DNA of 64,000 nucleotides from Deltaproteobacteria bacterium (GTDB lineage Bacteria; Desulfobacterota; Binatia; Binatales; Binataceae), in the NCBI GenBank assembly GCA_021831785.1, contig JAKBMB010000033.1:47138-111137 (forward strand), written 5' to 3'. Positions 34,560-42,851 of the stretch are shown here, piece after piece (within the stretch, counting starts at the first letter, position 1; each line of letters begins with the position of its first letter). A program made the position numbers and the translations under genes. The notes under the pieces are model-generated. The model ran no database searches and was not told where the DNA came from. It saw nothing but the letters and a program-made list of their open reading frames with translations.

Positions 34560-36149
34560 GTGACACCAGGCATCGAGGATAACGCCCGCGTGCCGGCCGG
34601 AGGCCGAGCGCTCGCCGCGCGGGCCACGCCCTTGGGCATATTCGCAGCGCTGGCGATTCTCAGCGCCGGTCTCGCGCTGTTTTTGCACCGTCTGGGGACG
34701 GCCGAGATTTGCGGCGCCAACGAGGCGGTCGAGGCCCTAGCCGTGCAGCGGATGGTCGAGCGAGGCCAGCTTCTGTTTCCGGTCGAGAGCGGCGGCCAGC
34801 CGATGTATAAGCCGCCCCTGTTTCACTGGAGCGCGACCGCGAACGATCGGCTGTTCGGCCTAAGCAAGGTCACCGAGTTCAACCTCAGACTTGCGGCGGC
34901 GACCTACGCGCTCGCCGGGGTCGGCCTGACGATGGCGTTTGCGCTCACCGAGCTGGGGCCTTCGAGCGCGCTTTTATGTGGCCTCATTCTGTTGGCCTCG
35001 TATCAGTACGTAAGCCAGGCGCGCTTCGGCCGCGTCGATATGACGCTGGCTTTCTTCGAGACCTTGGCGCTGTTCCTCTTTTTGTGGTGGGTTCCGGATC
35101 GACCTCGGGCGGTTGCGCGCGAGGACCCCGGCGGCGAGAAGCGGCGTGAGTGGGCGCGCTGGCTTTTGGCGGGCGCCCTCGGATGCGCGGTGCTGGCCAA
35201 GGGCCCGGTCGGGGCGCTCTTACCGCTGCTGGCGATCGGCCTTTGGAGCGTGGTTGCCAAGCGCGCCGGCCTCGCGCGCCGCTTAATCACACCGGGGCCT
35301 GCCGCGCTTACCGTGGGGATCGCGTCAAGCTGGTACGCCGCCTGCCTGATCGGCCGCCATTACGGCGTTTTGGGGCTTCAACTTGGAGCGGAAAATTTTG
35401 GCCGTTTTTTCGGCGCCCTGGGCCGGATGCCGTCATGGTATTATGCCGGCCCGTTATTACTTAATTCGGTGCCGTTAAGTCTTTTGGTCCCCTTCGCGGT
35501 GTTTCGCGGCCTTCGCGCGCAGGCGCTTGCCTCAACGGCCGCGGCCGACGACGGCCGCGCGTCGGAAAAGGCCAACCGCGCGGCGCAGCTCCTGGCGACA
35601 TTTTGGCTGCTCTCGGTGATCTTTTTTTCGCTCGCCGCTTACAAGCGCAAGGCCTACCTCCTGCCGCTATGGCCCGCGGCGGCCGTGCTTGTGGCGTGGT
35701 GGACGGAAGTCTCGCTGGTTCCGCGCTTCGGGGCGTCGGCGCGCCGCGCGCTTGCGGCAACCTGCGTCGTAATGATCGCCATCAACTTCTTTTTCCTGCC
35801 GTGGAAGGAGAAGCGCGGCTGCGAGGGTTCGTCCTATAGAGCGGTCGCCGCGGCGGTCAACCGCGCCGCTGGGGCCGGCTCGACGCTTTCCTTATACAGA
35901 ATCGATTCGGGCCTCGCGCCGCTCTCGTTCTACCTCGATCGCAGGACCGCCATCCTCAACGTCCCGCTTGCGCAAGCACCGCCCGGATACATCCTCACGA
36001 CGCCCGCCGCGTGGCGCGATTACGCAACGCAGCGTTCAGCGGGCCCGGGCGCGCTTTCGATGCTTAAGCGCGCGGCGAACTCGGACCTGACCCACGTGTT
36101 GACGATCCCCGGGCCGCCTGCGCTCGTCCTGCTGCATCGGGGCAAATAA
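34560..36149 (+). CDS. ArnT/GT39-type membrane glycosyltransferase
   Basis: 529 residues from a GTG. About ten membrane segments. The first periplasmic loop carries the catalytic-type acidic residue in GANEAVEALAVQRMV, followed by QPMYKPPLFHWSATANDRLF and FNLRLAAATYALAG; FGRVDMTLAFFETLALFLFL is also family-typical. These GT-C enzymes use polyprenyl-phosphate sugars at the periplasmic face; ArnT adds aminoarabinose to lipid A. The acceptor here is unknown. No arn genes are adjacent. Confidence 0.86.
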   Translation: MTPGIEDNARVPAGGRALAARATPLGIFAALAILSAGLALFLHRLGTAEICGANEAVEALAVQRMVERGQLLFPVESGGQPMYKPPLFHWSATANDRLFGLSKVTEFNLRLAAATYALAGVGLTMAFALTELGPSSALLCGLILLASYQYVSQARFGRVDMTLAFFETLALFLFLWWVPDRPRAVAREDPGGEKRREWARWLLAGALGCAVLAKGPVGALLPLLAIGLWSVVAKRAGLARRLITPGPAALTVGIASSWYAACLIGRHYGVLGLQLGAENFGRFFGALGRMPSWYYAGPLLLNSVPLSLLVPFAVFRGLRAQALASTAAADDGRASEKANRAAQLLATFWLLSVIFFSLAAYKRKAYLLPLWPAAAVLVAWWTEVSLVPRFGASARRALAATCVVMIAINFFFLPWKEKRGCEGSSYRAVAAAVNRAAGAGSTLSLYRIDSGLAPLSFYLDRRTAILNVPLAQAPPGYILTTPAAWRDYATQRSAGPGALSMLKRAANSDLTHVLTIPGPPALVLLHRGK

Positions 36150-36208
36150 CCGCCCTGCCCCTCCCCGCCGCCGCTCAATTTGCTCGACGACACGATCGAA
36201 GGGTGTCG

Positions 36209-36718
36209 TCATCGCCCAAACTCTGAGCGGGTGGCATGAAAAGCGCTCGGGGCCCTACTCTGCACATAGTTGAATAGGCTTCCGGTTGTTGCGGCGCGGG
36301 CGAGCGCGGGCGGCAGAGGAAGGCGCTTGATCACATTGCTTTGGATTCTCAGGAAGCCATTTGCAGCCCTCTGGCAGTGAGAGTTGAGCCACTCGGCGGC
36401 CGGCCCGGAGTTCAAATAGGCGCAGAGTTCGTCAAGCAAGTTGGCGTCCTTGGGGACGATGTAGTAGACCGAGTGGCGCGGCACCAGCGTGCCCTGTCGG
36501 TCGATCCAGAAGGCGGAAGTCTGGGTTATGTCCTTGCATAGGATTTTCGGTTGGAGAACTTCGTCGAGCATCGGGGTCTCGTGGAAGGCATACCACGGCT
36601 TGCGCTTGGCGCACGTTCGCGCAATGAGACGCTCGCGAAAGTCCGGCCGCGAAAGGTAGCGGCCAAGGGCGCCCAGGGCGTCTTCAGGTAAAAGAGCACC
36701 ATTAAAACGGGGAAGGAA
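36209..36718 (-). pseudogene. C-terminal remnant of a DNA N6-adenine methyltransferase (type IIG-like)
   Basis: The frame is open from a TGA at 36719-36721 to the stop at 36209. It encodes RKPWYAFHETPMLDEVLQPK, ILCKDITQTSAFWIDRQG, RHSVYYIVPKDANLLDELCA and YLNSGPAAEWLNSHC, then LRIQSNVIKRLPLP. This is the TaqI-like target-recognition tail of N6-adenine methyltransferases or type IIG restriction-modification enzymes. The methyltransferase domain (NPPY motif) is absent; the 5' boundary coincides with a dispersed repeat at 36704-36722. An internal ATG at 36571 could give 120 residues, but enzymatic function is lost. Confidence 0.72.
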
Positions 36719-36761
36719 TCAGAAGTTCGGCCTTCCCCCGGCGCGCCCGCAACTCACCGCA

Positions 36762-37490
36762 CTAGAACTCGGGCATCCCGCCATGGGGAAAAATTTCGCG
36801 CCAGGTATCGGCATCACGCGCCAGCCGCGCCAGCGCGCGCGCGCGGTCTTCGGACGGCGCGCCCCAGAACTCGAAGCGCAGCAATTGCTCCAGCGCAAGC
36901 CGCGGCGCCCATCCGGCCTCCTGCAAAGTGGGGCGGGGGGAAAACCGCTCGGCATAGCCCACGCATAGATAGGCCACCGGCAGGACCTCCGGCGGAATCG
37001 AGAAGATCGAGCGCAGCGCGTCGTTGGACATGATGCTCACCCATCCCACGCCCAACCCCTCGGCGCGCGCCGCCAACCAGAGGTTCTGCACCGCAAGGCA
37101 GGTCGAATAGAGCTCCACCTGCTCGACTCCCGGCTTGCCGAGCACGGCCGCGCCGAATCGCCCGGCCTCGCAGGTCACGATCAGGTTGAGCGGCGCCTCG
37201 AGAATCCCTTCGAGCTTGAAGGACAAAAACTGCTCGCGGCGGGCGCCGCTGAACAAGGCCGCGTTTTTTTCCCGCTCTTGCTCGAATGCGCGCTTGACCT
37301 CGCGCCGGCGTTCAAGGTCGCGCACGATAACGAAGCTCCACGGCTGAGTAAAACCGACGCTCGGCGCGTGATGAGCGGCAAGCAAAACTCTGCCCAGGAT
37401 GGCGTCCGGCACCGCGTCGGGACGAAAACGGCGGATGTCGCGCCGCCTAAAGATGGCCGCGTACAGCCCGGGCCGCAAATCTTGCTCCAT
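36762..37490 (-). CDS. bluB: 5,6-dimethylbenzimidazole synthase (BluB)
   Basis: 242 residues. FRRRDIRRFRPDAVPDAILG, LLAAHHAPSVGFTQPWSFV, a His/Asp-containing flavin site, VEQVELYSTCLAVQNLWLAA and GLGVGWVSI are the BluB signatures within the nitroreductase fold. BluB consumes reduced FMN and oxygen to make DMB, the lower ligand of B12, so the organism can meet oxygen. It complements cobT 18 kb away. The stop lies about 40 bases from the methyltransferase remnant; tpx is upstream on the same strand (35-base gap). Confidence 0.9.
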   Translation of the reverse strand: MEQDLRPGLYAAIFRRRDIRRFRPDAVPDAILGRVLLAAHHAPSVGFTQPWSFVIVRDLERRREVKRAFEQEREKNAALFSGARREQFLSFKLEGILEAPLNLIVTCEAGRFGAAVLGKPGVEQVELYSTCLAVQNLWLAARAEGLGVGWVSIMSNDALRSIFSIPPEVLPVAYLCVGYAERFSPRPTLQEAGWAPRLALEQLLRFEFWGAPSEDRARALARLARDADTWREIFPHGGMPEF

Positions 37491-37525
37491 CTGTCGAGCT
37501 TCGCCAATCGCCGAGGAGCGGCCAA

Positions 37526-38053
37526 TCAGGCCGCCGCAGCCGCCTTGCGGGCGGCGGCCAATGCCGCCTCGTAGTCAGGGTAATTGGTGATGTCCTTGAC
37601 GTACTCGGCGTAAACCGCGTTATCGTGCTTGTCCACGACGAAGACGGCGCGCGCCAGTATGCGCAGCTCCTTGATCAACACGCCGTATTTCTCGCCGAAC
37701 TCGACGTTGCGATGGTCGCTCAACGTTACCACCTTGTCCACGCCCGCGGCCCCGCACCAGCGCTTCTGCGCGAACGGCAGGTCAACCGAGACCGTCAGCA
37801 CCCGCACGTCGGCGGGAAGCTTGCCGGCGTCGACGTTAAAGCGGCGCGTCTCGGCGTCGCACACCGGTGTATCGAGCGACGGCACCGCACAGATTATCTT
37901 GACCATGCCCTTGAAGTCTTCGAGTTTTACCGCAGCGAGGTTGTTGTCCACGGCCGAGAACGAAGGCGCCTTCTGTCCCGGCCTAATCTCGGGTCCGATC
38001 AGGGTCAGCGGATTACCGTGCATCGTTACCACACCTTGGCGCTCTTGTGCCAT
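37526..38053 (-). CDS. tpx: Thiol peroxidase (Tpx, atypical 2-Cys peroxiredoxin)
   Basis: 175 residues from the second in-frame ATG (38053), seven bases after GGGAGG; an ATG at 38059 is nearly as good. LTLIGPEIRPGQKAPSFSAV, the peroxidatic Cys in PSLDTPVCDAETRRF, the resolving Cys in FAQKRWCGAAGV and SVDLPFAQKR are all Tpx features. It reduces peroxides, typically with thioredoxin. It lies immediately upstream of bluB. Confidence 0.95.
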   Translation of the reverse strand: MAQERQGVVTMHGNPLTLIGPEIRPGQKAPSFSAVDNNLAAVKLEDFKGMVKIICAVPSLDTPVCDAETRRFNVDAGKLPADVRVLTVSVDLPFAQKRWCGAAGVDKVVTLSDHRNVEFGEKYGVLIKELRILARAVFVVDKHDNAVYAEYVKDITNYPDYEAALAAARKAAAAA

Positions 38054-38296
38054 GCTCATTCCTCCCAGGCTTTCAGTGTCGTTAAGCGCCGCGGGGCGGG
38101 CCTTGGCGGCGCTGCGGTTTGCCGGTCATGATACCCCGCTCTTCGGGCTTCCCGCCGCGACCGGGCCGCTATCGTGTAAGTGCCACAGACCGCGCATCGC
38201 GACAGGCGCGAACGCAGTCCATCACACGCAGGAAAGTCTACTGCCCTGGTGGGTCTTAGTCGATAGCGCGGCGCCATCCGCGCCGATGCTATACCC

Positions 38297-38641
38297 TCCT
38301 TCCTAACCTTCCCCCGCGTCGCGGGGGAAGGAAAAAACCGGGTCCTTCACCCTTTTAGTGTGCTGTTTCATTGATAAGTTTATAAAGTCATCAACTGCGC
38401 GGGATTCTTCGCTCCGGCTGCCTACGCTCAGCGCCGGTCAATTTTTGGCAAGCTGCCGCATGCCGCCGTAGGCTGCGCCCGATATGTCTTTAGTAGGGCG
38501 GGCGGCCGTGCCCGCCTTTCGGGCCGCCAGGCCCGAACCTCTCTTTTCCGGCTCAGCCTGGGATCAGCCCCTCACCCTAGCCCTCTCCCCAAGGGAGAGG
38601 GGAGCGGACGGGAGACTTCGACTTGGCGGGCAAGCGAACAC
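38297..38641. repeat. Long dispersed repeat, copy 1
   Basis: About 345 bases nearly identical to 42428-42773. It begins CTCCTTCCTAACC, carries CGCGGGGGAAGG, the AT-rich TTGATAAGTTTATAAAGTC, AATTTTTGGCAAGCTGCCGC, AGTAGGGCGGGC-type REP sequence and CCCTCTCCCCAAGGGAGAGG. It lies 3' of the first A-type gene of the secreted-protein cluster. Bases 38060-38296 hold no gene. Confidence 0.85.
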
Positions 38642-38722
38642 AAGCGCAGTTCGCACTGGGGCGCGCTTTGCGCGACGGCGTCAGTTGTGCGTCGCGCCCT
38701 GCCCGCCTCTGTTCTTTATTCT

Positions 38723-38795
38723 GTAGTAGGGCGGGCCGCCGTGCCCGCCTTTCGGCGTTGCGAAAAATGGCGGGCAGGGCCGCCCGCCCTACTAC
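38723..38795. repeat. REP-like palindrome
   Basis: Left arm GTAGTAGGGCGGGCCGCCGT and right arm complementary, ending GCCGCCCGCCCTACTAC. The loop is GCGTTGCGAAAA. The half-site GTAGGGCGGGCNGCNGTGCC recurs in the three long-repeat copies and at 55985. It lies 12 bases after the stop of the first secreted-protein gene (38808), so it could also serve as a transcript end. Confidence 0.75.
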
Positions 38796-38807
38796 GGAGG
38801 CGGCGGC

Positions 38808-39440
38808 TTAGAACCCGGCACACTGGCCGAGCTTGCGGCTGGCGGTGTTGCCAGACCCGCTCGGGCTGGTGTTGTTCAAGCAGGTCAGATTACTGCCAAT
38901 CGTGTTGTCGGAGATATTGTTGATCGCTCCTTTGTTATTATCGAACGTCAAGTTGCCAATGATATTATTGCCCGCGGCGCAAGCGCAGGGTGAACCAGTG
39001 TAACCGATACACCAATTTGCGCGGCTCGTGCTGGACTCGATGCTCAGCGAGCCGCCAATAAGCGAGTTACACAGAAAATTGAACTTGTAGCCTGACGGAT
39101 TCCCGGTAGTGCCAAGCGCGGTCACGTTGCCGCCAACCGAGCTGCCGAAGCCAATAGAAACACATGCGGCATCGCTGGCGATGATGTTTCCCCCGACCGT
39201 GGCGGGGGCGCTCGCTTGACCCACGATCAGGCAGCCGCCCGGCTCGACGGTGACGCTGCCGGTGACCGTGATGCCATCGAGGGTGCAGGTCACGCCTTTT
39301 GGCACCAACAGGTTGTAGGGAACGTTCGTGGCCTGCGTGCCGGAGCAGGTGGTCTGAGCCCGCGCGCTCGCTGCCAGGCTGAACACGGCGGACAGTGCCA
39401 GCGCGGCGCAAAATACTTTTTTAAGCCATCGCATACGCAT
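38808..39440 (-). CDS. Secreted repeat protein, type A copy 1 (predicted beta-helix)
   Basis: 210 residues from the ATG at 39440, which has GGGAGAAG upstream; the frame extends to 39458. Signal peptide (VFCAALALSAVFSLAASARA) ends AQ. The mature part has short repeats: DGITVTGSVTVEPGG, TVGGNIIASDAACVSIG, SSVGGNVTALGTTGN, NIIGNLTFDNNKGAI, TIGSNLTCLNN, ending GSGNTASRKLGQCAGF. Gly-Asn steps of roughly 24 residues suggest a parallel beta-helix, with several conserved Cys. The function is unknown. It follows a type B gene by 71 bases, as in the second unit. Confidence 0.75.
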   Translation of the reverse strand: MRMRWLKKVFCAALALSAVFSLAASARAQTTCSGTQATNVPYNLLVPKGVTCTLDGITVTGSVTVEPGGCLIVGQASAPATVGGNIIASDAACVSIGFGSSVGGNVTALGTTGNPSGYKFNFLCNSLIGGSLSIESSTSRANWCIGYTGSPCACAAGNNIIGNLTFDNNKGAINNISDNTIGSNLTCLNNTSPSGSGNTASRKLGQCAGF

Positions 39441-39511
39441 CTTTTTCTTCTCCCTCACTTCAAGCCCAAAGCATTCTGTAGGGCGCGAATGAGCTCACCC
39501 CGCGTCCCCGC

Positions 39512-40204
39512 TCAGAACGTGCTGCACTGCCCCAGCTTGGCGCCGCTGACGGTGTTCCCCGAACCGGTGGGTGCCGGACTGTTGCCGGAGCACTGAAGAT
39601 TACCGCCGATGGTGTTGTCAGAGATGAACCCGCCGTCCGTGTTGTTGTCGAAGAGCAGGTTGCCGCGGATCGTCTTGGAAACGACATATCCCTCGGTGGC
39701 GTTATTTGCAAACTCGAAGTTGCCGCCTACGGTGAACGATACTGAGCAGAAATTCCACGGCAGGCTGTTGGAGCTGCTGCCGAGAATCGCCGCGTTTCCA
39801 GTGACTTTAGTTGGGCAGAATACGTTATTCCTCTCGCTAGTGCATTGTGAGCTTGTCACGGGGGCGACCGTACCGATGGCGATCACGTTGCCGCCGACTG
39901 AAACCCCGGGTGATACTAGGTAGAGACAAGCGGCGCCGGTGGCGATCACGTTGCCGCCGACAGACGACTGCGTTTCGCAGTTCGACTCAGCGATAAGCGT
40001 CGCCCCGCTTTGCACGACGATATTGCCGGTGACCCTTACGCCCTGCAGCGTGCAGGTGTCGCCCGCCGGCACGAGCAGGTCGGTGTACGTGCCTCCGGTG
40101 ATCGTCGTGCTGCATGTCTGAGCGCGCGCGGCCGCCGCAAGGCCCAAAAAGAGACCCACGACCAGCGCGCCACGAAGCATCTGCTTAAGACATCGTCTGT
40201 CCAT
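39512..40204 (-). CDS. Secreted repeat protein, type B copy 1
   Basis: 230 residues from the ATG at 40204 (GGAGAAGAGGA site); the frame reaches 40219. The signal MLRGALVVGLFLGLAAAARA is followed by QGVRVTGNIVVQSGATLIAE, SSVGGNVIATGAACLYL, SVGGNVIAIGTVAP, VGGNFEFANNATEGY, IRGNLLFDNNTDGGF, IGGNLQCSGNSPAPTG and GSGNTVSGAKLGQCSTF. It shares the terminal GNT...GQC motif with the other three genes and is closest to the gene at 41297. First gene of unit 1 on the minus strand. Not recognised in any known family by eye. Confidence 0.75.
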   Translation of the reverse strand: MDRRCLKQMLRGALVVGLFLGLAAAARAQTCSTTITGGTYTDLLVPAGDTCTLQGVRVTGNIVVQSGATLIAESNCETQSSVGGNVIATGAACLYLVSPGVSVGGNVIAIGTVAPVTSSQCTSERNNVFCPTKVTGNAAILGSSSNSLPWNFCSVSFTVGGNFEFANNATEGYVVSKTIRGNLLFDNNTDGGFISDNTIGGNLQCSGNSPAPTGSGNTVSGAKLGQCSTF

Positions 40205-40285
40205 CGTCCTCTTCTCCATCCTTGTTGCCTGGGCCAGCGTTCGCGGTGGGGCGCACTGCCCCGGCGCGTATTCCTTATTCTGGCG

Positions 40286-40483
40286 TAGTAGGGCGGGCCG
40301 CCGTGCCCGCCTTTCGGGCCGCCAGGCCCGAACCTCTCTTTTCTGGCTCAGCCTGGGATCAGCCCCTCACCCTAGCCCTCTCCCCAAGGGAGAGGGGAGC
40401 GGACGGGAGACTTCGACTTGGCGGGCGAGCGAACACATCAAAAATGCACTCGGCAGTCTCGCGCGGCGGGGGAAGGAATCAGA
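40286..40483. repeat. Long dispersed repeat, copy 2 (partial)
   Basis: About 200 bases matching 42621-42820: GTAGTAGGGCGGGCCGCCGT, CTCAGCCTGGGATCAGCCCC, CCCTCTCCCCAAGGGAGAGG, GGGAGACTTCGACTTGGCGG and GCGGGGGAAGGAATCAGA. It lacks the first 190 bases of the full copy. It separates unit 1 from unit 2 of the secreted-protein cluster. A further CCTTCCCCCTTTTAGGGGAAGG hairpin follows at about 40519-40540. Confidence 0.85.
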
Positions 40484-40580
40484 GGCTTGACCCTCGCTGC
40501 GCCGCGTCTCTTAGCTCCTTCCCCCTTTTAGGGGAAGGTCGGGATGGGGACCTAGACGCCCGCGCCCGCCCCCTTGCGGC

Positions 40581-41225
40581 TTAGAACCCACTGCACTGGC
40601 CGAACTTGCCCCCCCCTGCTGTATTCCCCGACCCCGCGAGGTTTGCGTTATTGCCGGAGCATGACAGAGCGCCAGTTATCGCGTTGTCGGAGATATTGTT
40701 GATCGTCGTGCCTGCGTTGTTATCGAAGGTCAGGCTGCCATGGATGGTTTCGCCTGCAGCGCAAGAGCAGGGTGAGCCCGAGTATCCGATACACCAATTT
40801 GCGCCCGCCCCGCTGTTCTCGATGTCGAGCGACCCGCCGATACTCGAGTTACAGAGGAAATTAAAAGTGTGGCCCGGCGTGTCTCCGGTGGTTCCGGTCA
40901 CAGTCACGTTGCCGGCAACCGAGCTGCCGAAGCCGATAGAGAGACACGCAGCGTCAGTGGCAGTAATGTTTCCCCCGATGGTCGTGGAGTGGCCACCTTG
41001 GCCTACGATGAGGCAACCAGTGCTTTCGACGAAAACGCTGCCGGTTACTGTGCCACCGTCAAGGATGCAGGTTGCACCGGGCGGCACAGTCAGGTTGCAG
41101 GGTACATCGGCGTTGGTCAACGTGCTGGTGCATTGTGTTTGAGCCCGCGCGATTGTCGTCAAACTGAACACGGCGGTCAGAGCCAGCGCGGCACAAAATA
41201 CTTTTTTAAGGCATCGCATACGCAT
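40581..41225 (-). CDS. Secreted repeat protein, type A copy 2
   Basis: 214 residues from the ATG at 41225 (same local context as type A copy 1). The signal VFCAALALTAVFSLTTIARA is followed by DGGTVTGSVFVESTGC, TTIGGNITATDAACLSIG, SVAGNVTVTGTTGDT, IHGSLTFDNNAGTTI, ISDNAITGALSCSGNN and NTAGGGKFGQCSGF. WCIGYSGSPCSCAAG matches WCIGYTGSPCACAAG in copy 1 with few changes, showing recent duplication with conservation of Cys spacing. It follows its type B partner with exactly the same 71-base spacer as unit 1. Confidence 0.75.
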   Translation of the reverse strand: MRMRCLKKVFCAALALTAVFSLTTIARAQTQCTSTLTNADVPCNLTVPPGATCILDGGTVTGSVFVESTGCLIVGQGGHSTTIGGNITATDAACLSIGFGSSVAGNVTVTGTTGDTPGHTFNFLCNSSIGGSLDIENSGAGANWCIGYSGSPCSCAAGETIHGSLTFDNNAGTTINNISDNAITGALSCSGNNANLAGSGNTAGGGKFGQCSGF

Positions 41226-41296
41226 CTTTTTGTTCTCCCTCACTTCAAGCCCAAAGCATTCGATAGAGCGCGAATTGCCGCTCGCCTACGCCCCGC

Positions 41297-42133
41297 TCAG
41301 AGGCTCTTGCACTGGCCCGACTTGACGCCGCCCGCGGTGTTCCCCGACCCCGTAGGCGCAGGCGTGTTGCTGAAGCACTGGATATTGCCGCCGGCGTGGT
41401 TGGTGCTGACCGTATTCGCCGAAGTATGGTTGACGTCGAATTGCAGGTTGCCGCCGACGCTGTCGGTCGAAACGTCTAACGCTGAATTGTGGTTGCCGTC
41501 GACAATCAGGTTGCCCGAGATGTGGTCGCCGGTTACGGTTCCGCCATCGGTGTTCCTCTCGAAGAGCAAGTTGCCGTGGATGATGTCACCGGTGATCGTC
41601 CCCGGCGTGGCGTTATTTTCGAACTCGAAGTTGCCGCCGACCGTCATCCGGGCAGAGGAGCAACCGCAACTGCTGTCGCCTTCAAAACACCAAGGCAAGC
41701 TATGAGACGTGCTGCCCAGGATTTCCACGTTCCCGCCGACTCTAGGAGTGCATAGAAGGTTGTCCGTGTTGAAGCACCCGCTGTTCGTACCGGTAGCGAT
41801 TACGTTCCCGCCGACCGAACTGACGGTTAGAGAAACGCACAAAGCGTCGGTGGCGATCACGTTCCCGCCGACGGACGACGGTGTCGGTCCGTCCGGCCTA
41901 TCGATGAGATAGGCATGGCTTTGGACGATGATGTTGCCGGTGACTGTGACGCCCGCCAACGTGCAGCCTGCGTTCTCCGGCACGAGCAGGCTGCAATCAA
42001 CGGTTGAGTCCGGCGCTATCGGATGCGTCGCGTCGTCGCAGATTTCCTGCGCCTGGGCCGTCGTCCCGAAACAAACCAGAACAGCCACGGCCAGCGTACC
42101 ATAAAACATTTGTTTGAGATCTCGCATACCCAT
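41297..42133 (-). CDS. Secreted repeat protein, type B copy 2 (longest)
   Basis: 278 residues from the ATG at 42133. The signal peptide ends ...CFGTTAQAQ. It contains SSVGGNVIATDALCVSL, SSVGGNVIATGTNSGC, TVGGNFEFENNATPGTI, IHGNLLFERNTDGGTV, ISGNLIVDGNHNSALDV, VGGNLQFDVNHTSANTV, AGGNIQCFSNTPAPTG and GNTAGGVKSGQCKSL. It has two more GGN-type steps than copy 1 (about 24 residues each), fitting solenoid growth by internal repeat gain. It is the first gene of the cluster, with a good promoter about 190 bases upstream. Confidence 0.75.
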   Translation of the reverse strand: MGMRDLKQMFYGTLAVAVLVCFGTTAQAQEICDDATHPIAPDSTVDCSLLVPENAGCTLAGVTVTGNIIVQSHAYLIDRPDGPTPSSVGGNVIATDALCVSLTVSSVGGNVIATGTNSGCFNTDNLLCTPRVGGNVEILGSTSHSLPWCFEGDSSCGCSSARMTVGGNFEFENNATPGTITGDIIHGNLLFERNTDGGTVTGDHISGNLIVDGNHNSALDVSTDSVGGNLQFDVNHTSANTVSTNHAGGNIQCFSNTPAPTGSGNTAGGVKSGQCKSL

Positions 42134-42319
42134 CGTTCTGTTCTCCATTCTTGCAACCGAAGCCTTCCCAAGCCCGAGCTATCCGGCTCGGCTCTGCTTT
42201 AATGCCGATATGCGCTCTGCCGAGCCGTATCGGGCGAATCTCGCGTCCTAAGCAACCTCATCGGCGATTCGGCTCCCCCGCGCCGCTTCCTGACCATGCG
42301 CGCCAGGAAGCAGCTTCAA

Positions 42320-42361
42320 ATAGTAGTGAATGTCAATGTTGTGTCAAGATAAATATTGACA
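42320..42361 (-). promoter_or_regulatory. Sigma70-like promoter with inverted repeat for the secreted-protein cluster
   Basis: Read on the minus strand, TTGACA (42342-42347) is followed after 16 bases by TACTAT (42320-42325). It overlaps an inverted repeat TGTCAAT (42331-42337) / ATTGACA (42355-42361) that could be an operator. This AT-rich island stands out in a high-GC region. Transcription would enter the type B copy 2 gene after a leader of about 180 bases. Confidence 0.5.
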
Positions 42362-42427
42362 ATCATGAATAATTAAATTAGGCGCGAGATGCCGATTGAA
42401 AGCGTTTACCAAGCGCGGTACGGCAAC

Positions 42428-42821
42428 CTCCTTCCTAACCATCCCTCGCGTCGCGGGGGAAGGAAAAAACCGGGTCCTTCACCCTTTTAGTGTGCTGTTT
42501 CATTGATAAGTTTATAAAGTCATCAACTGCGCGGGATTCTTCGCTCCGGCTGCCTACGCTCAGCGCCGGTGAATTTTTGGCAAGCTGCCGCATGCCGCCG
42601 TAGGCTGCGCCCGATATGTCTGTAGTAGGGCGGGCCGCCGTGCCCGCCTTTCGGGCCGCCAAGCCCGAACCTCTCTTTTCCGGCTCAGCCTGGGATCAGC
42701 CCCTCACCCTAGCCCTCTCCCCAAGGGAGAGGGGAGCGGACGGGAGACTTCGACTTGGCGGGCGAGCGAACACATCAAAAATGCACTCGGCAGTCTCGCG
42801 CGGCGGGGGAAGGAATCAGAA
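42428..42821. repeat. Long dispersed repeat, copy 3 (most complete)
   Basis: About 394 bases covering all segments of copies 1 and 2: CTCCTTCCTAACC start, CGCGGGGGAAGG, TTGATAAGTTTATAAAGTC, AATTTTTGGCAAGCTGCCGC, REP-like GTAGTAGGGCGGGCCGCCGT, CCCTCTCCCCAAGGGAGAGG, and the GCGGGGGAAGGAATCAGAAG end. It borders the 5' side of the secreted-protein cluster. Bases 42149-42319 hold no other feature. Confidence 0.85.
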
Positions 42822-42851
42822 GCGGGGCGGTTTAAGAAGAGGGGGGGCTGG

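Noticed and set aside
34560..36149. ArnT proper (lipid A aminoarabinose transfer)
   Set aside because: The fold is right, but no arn operon genes are adjacent and substrate residues cannot be judged by eye, so only the general GT39/ArnT-like call is kept.
38297..42821. CRISPR array
   Set aside because: The repeats are long, few and separated by genes; there are no short regularly spaced repeats with unique spacers and no cas genes anywhere in the window.
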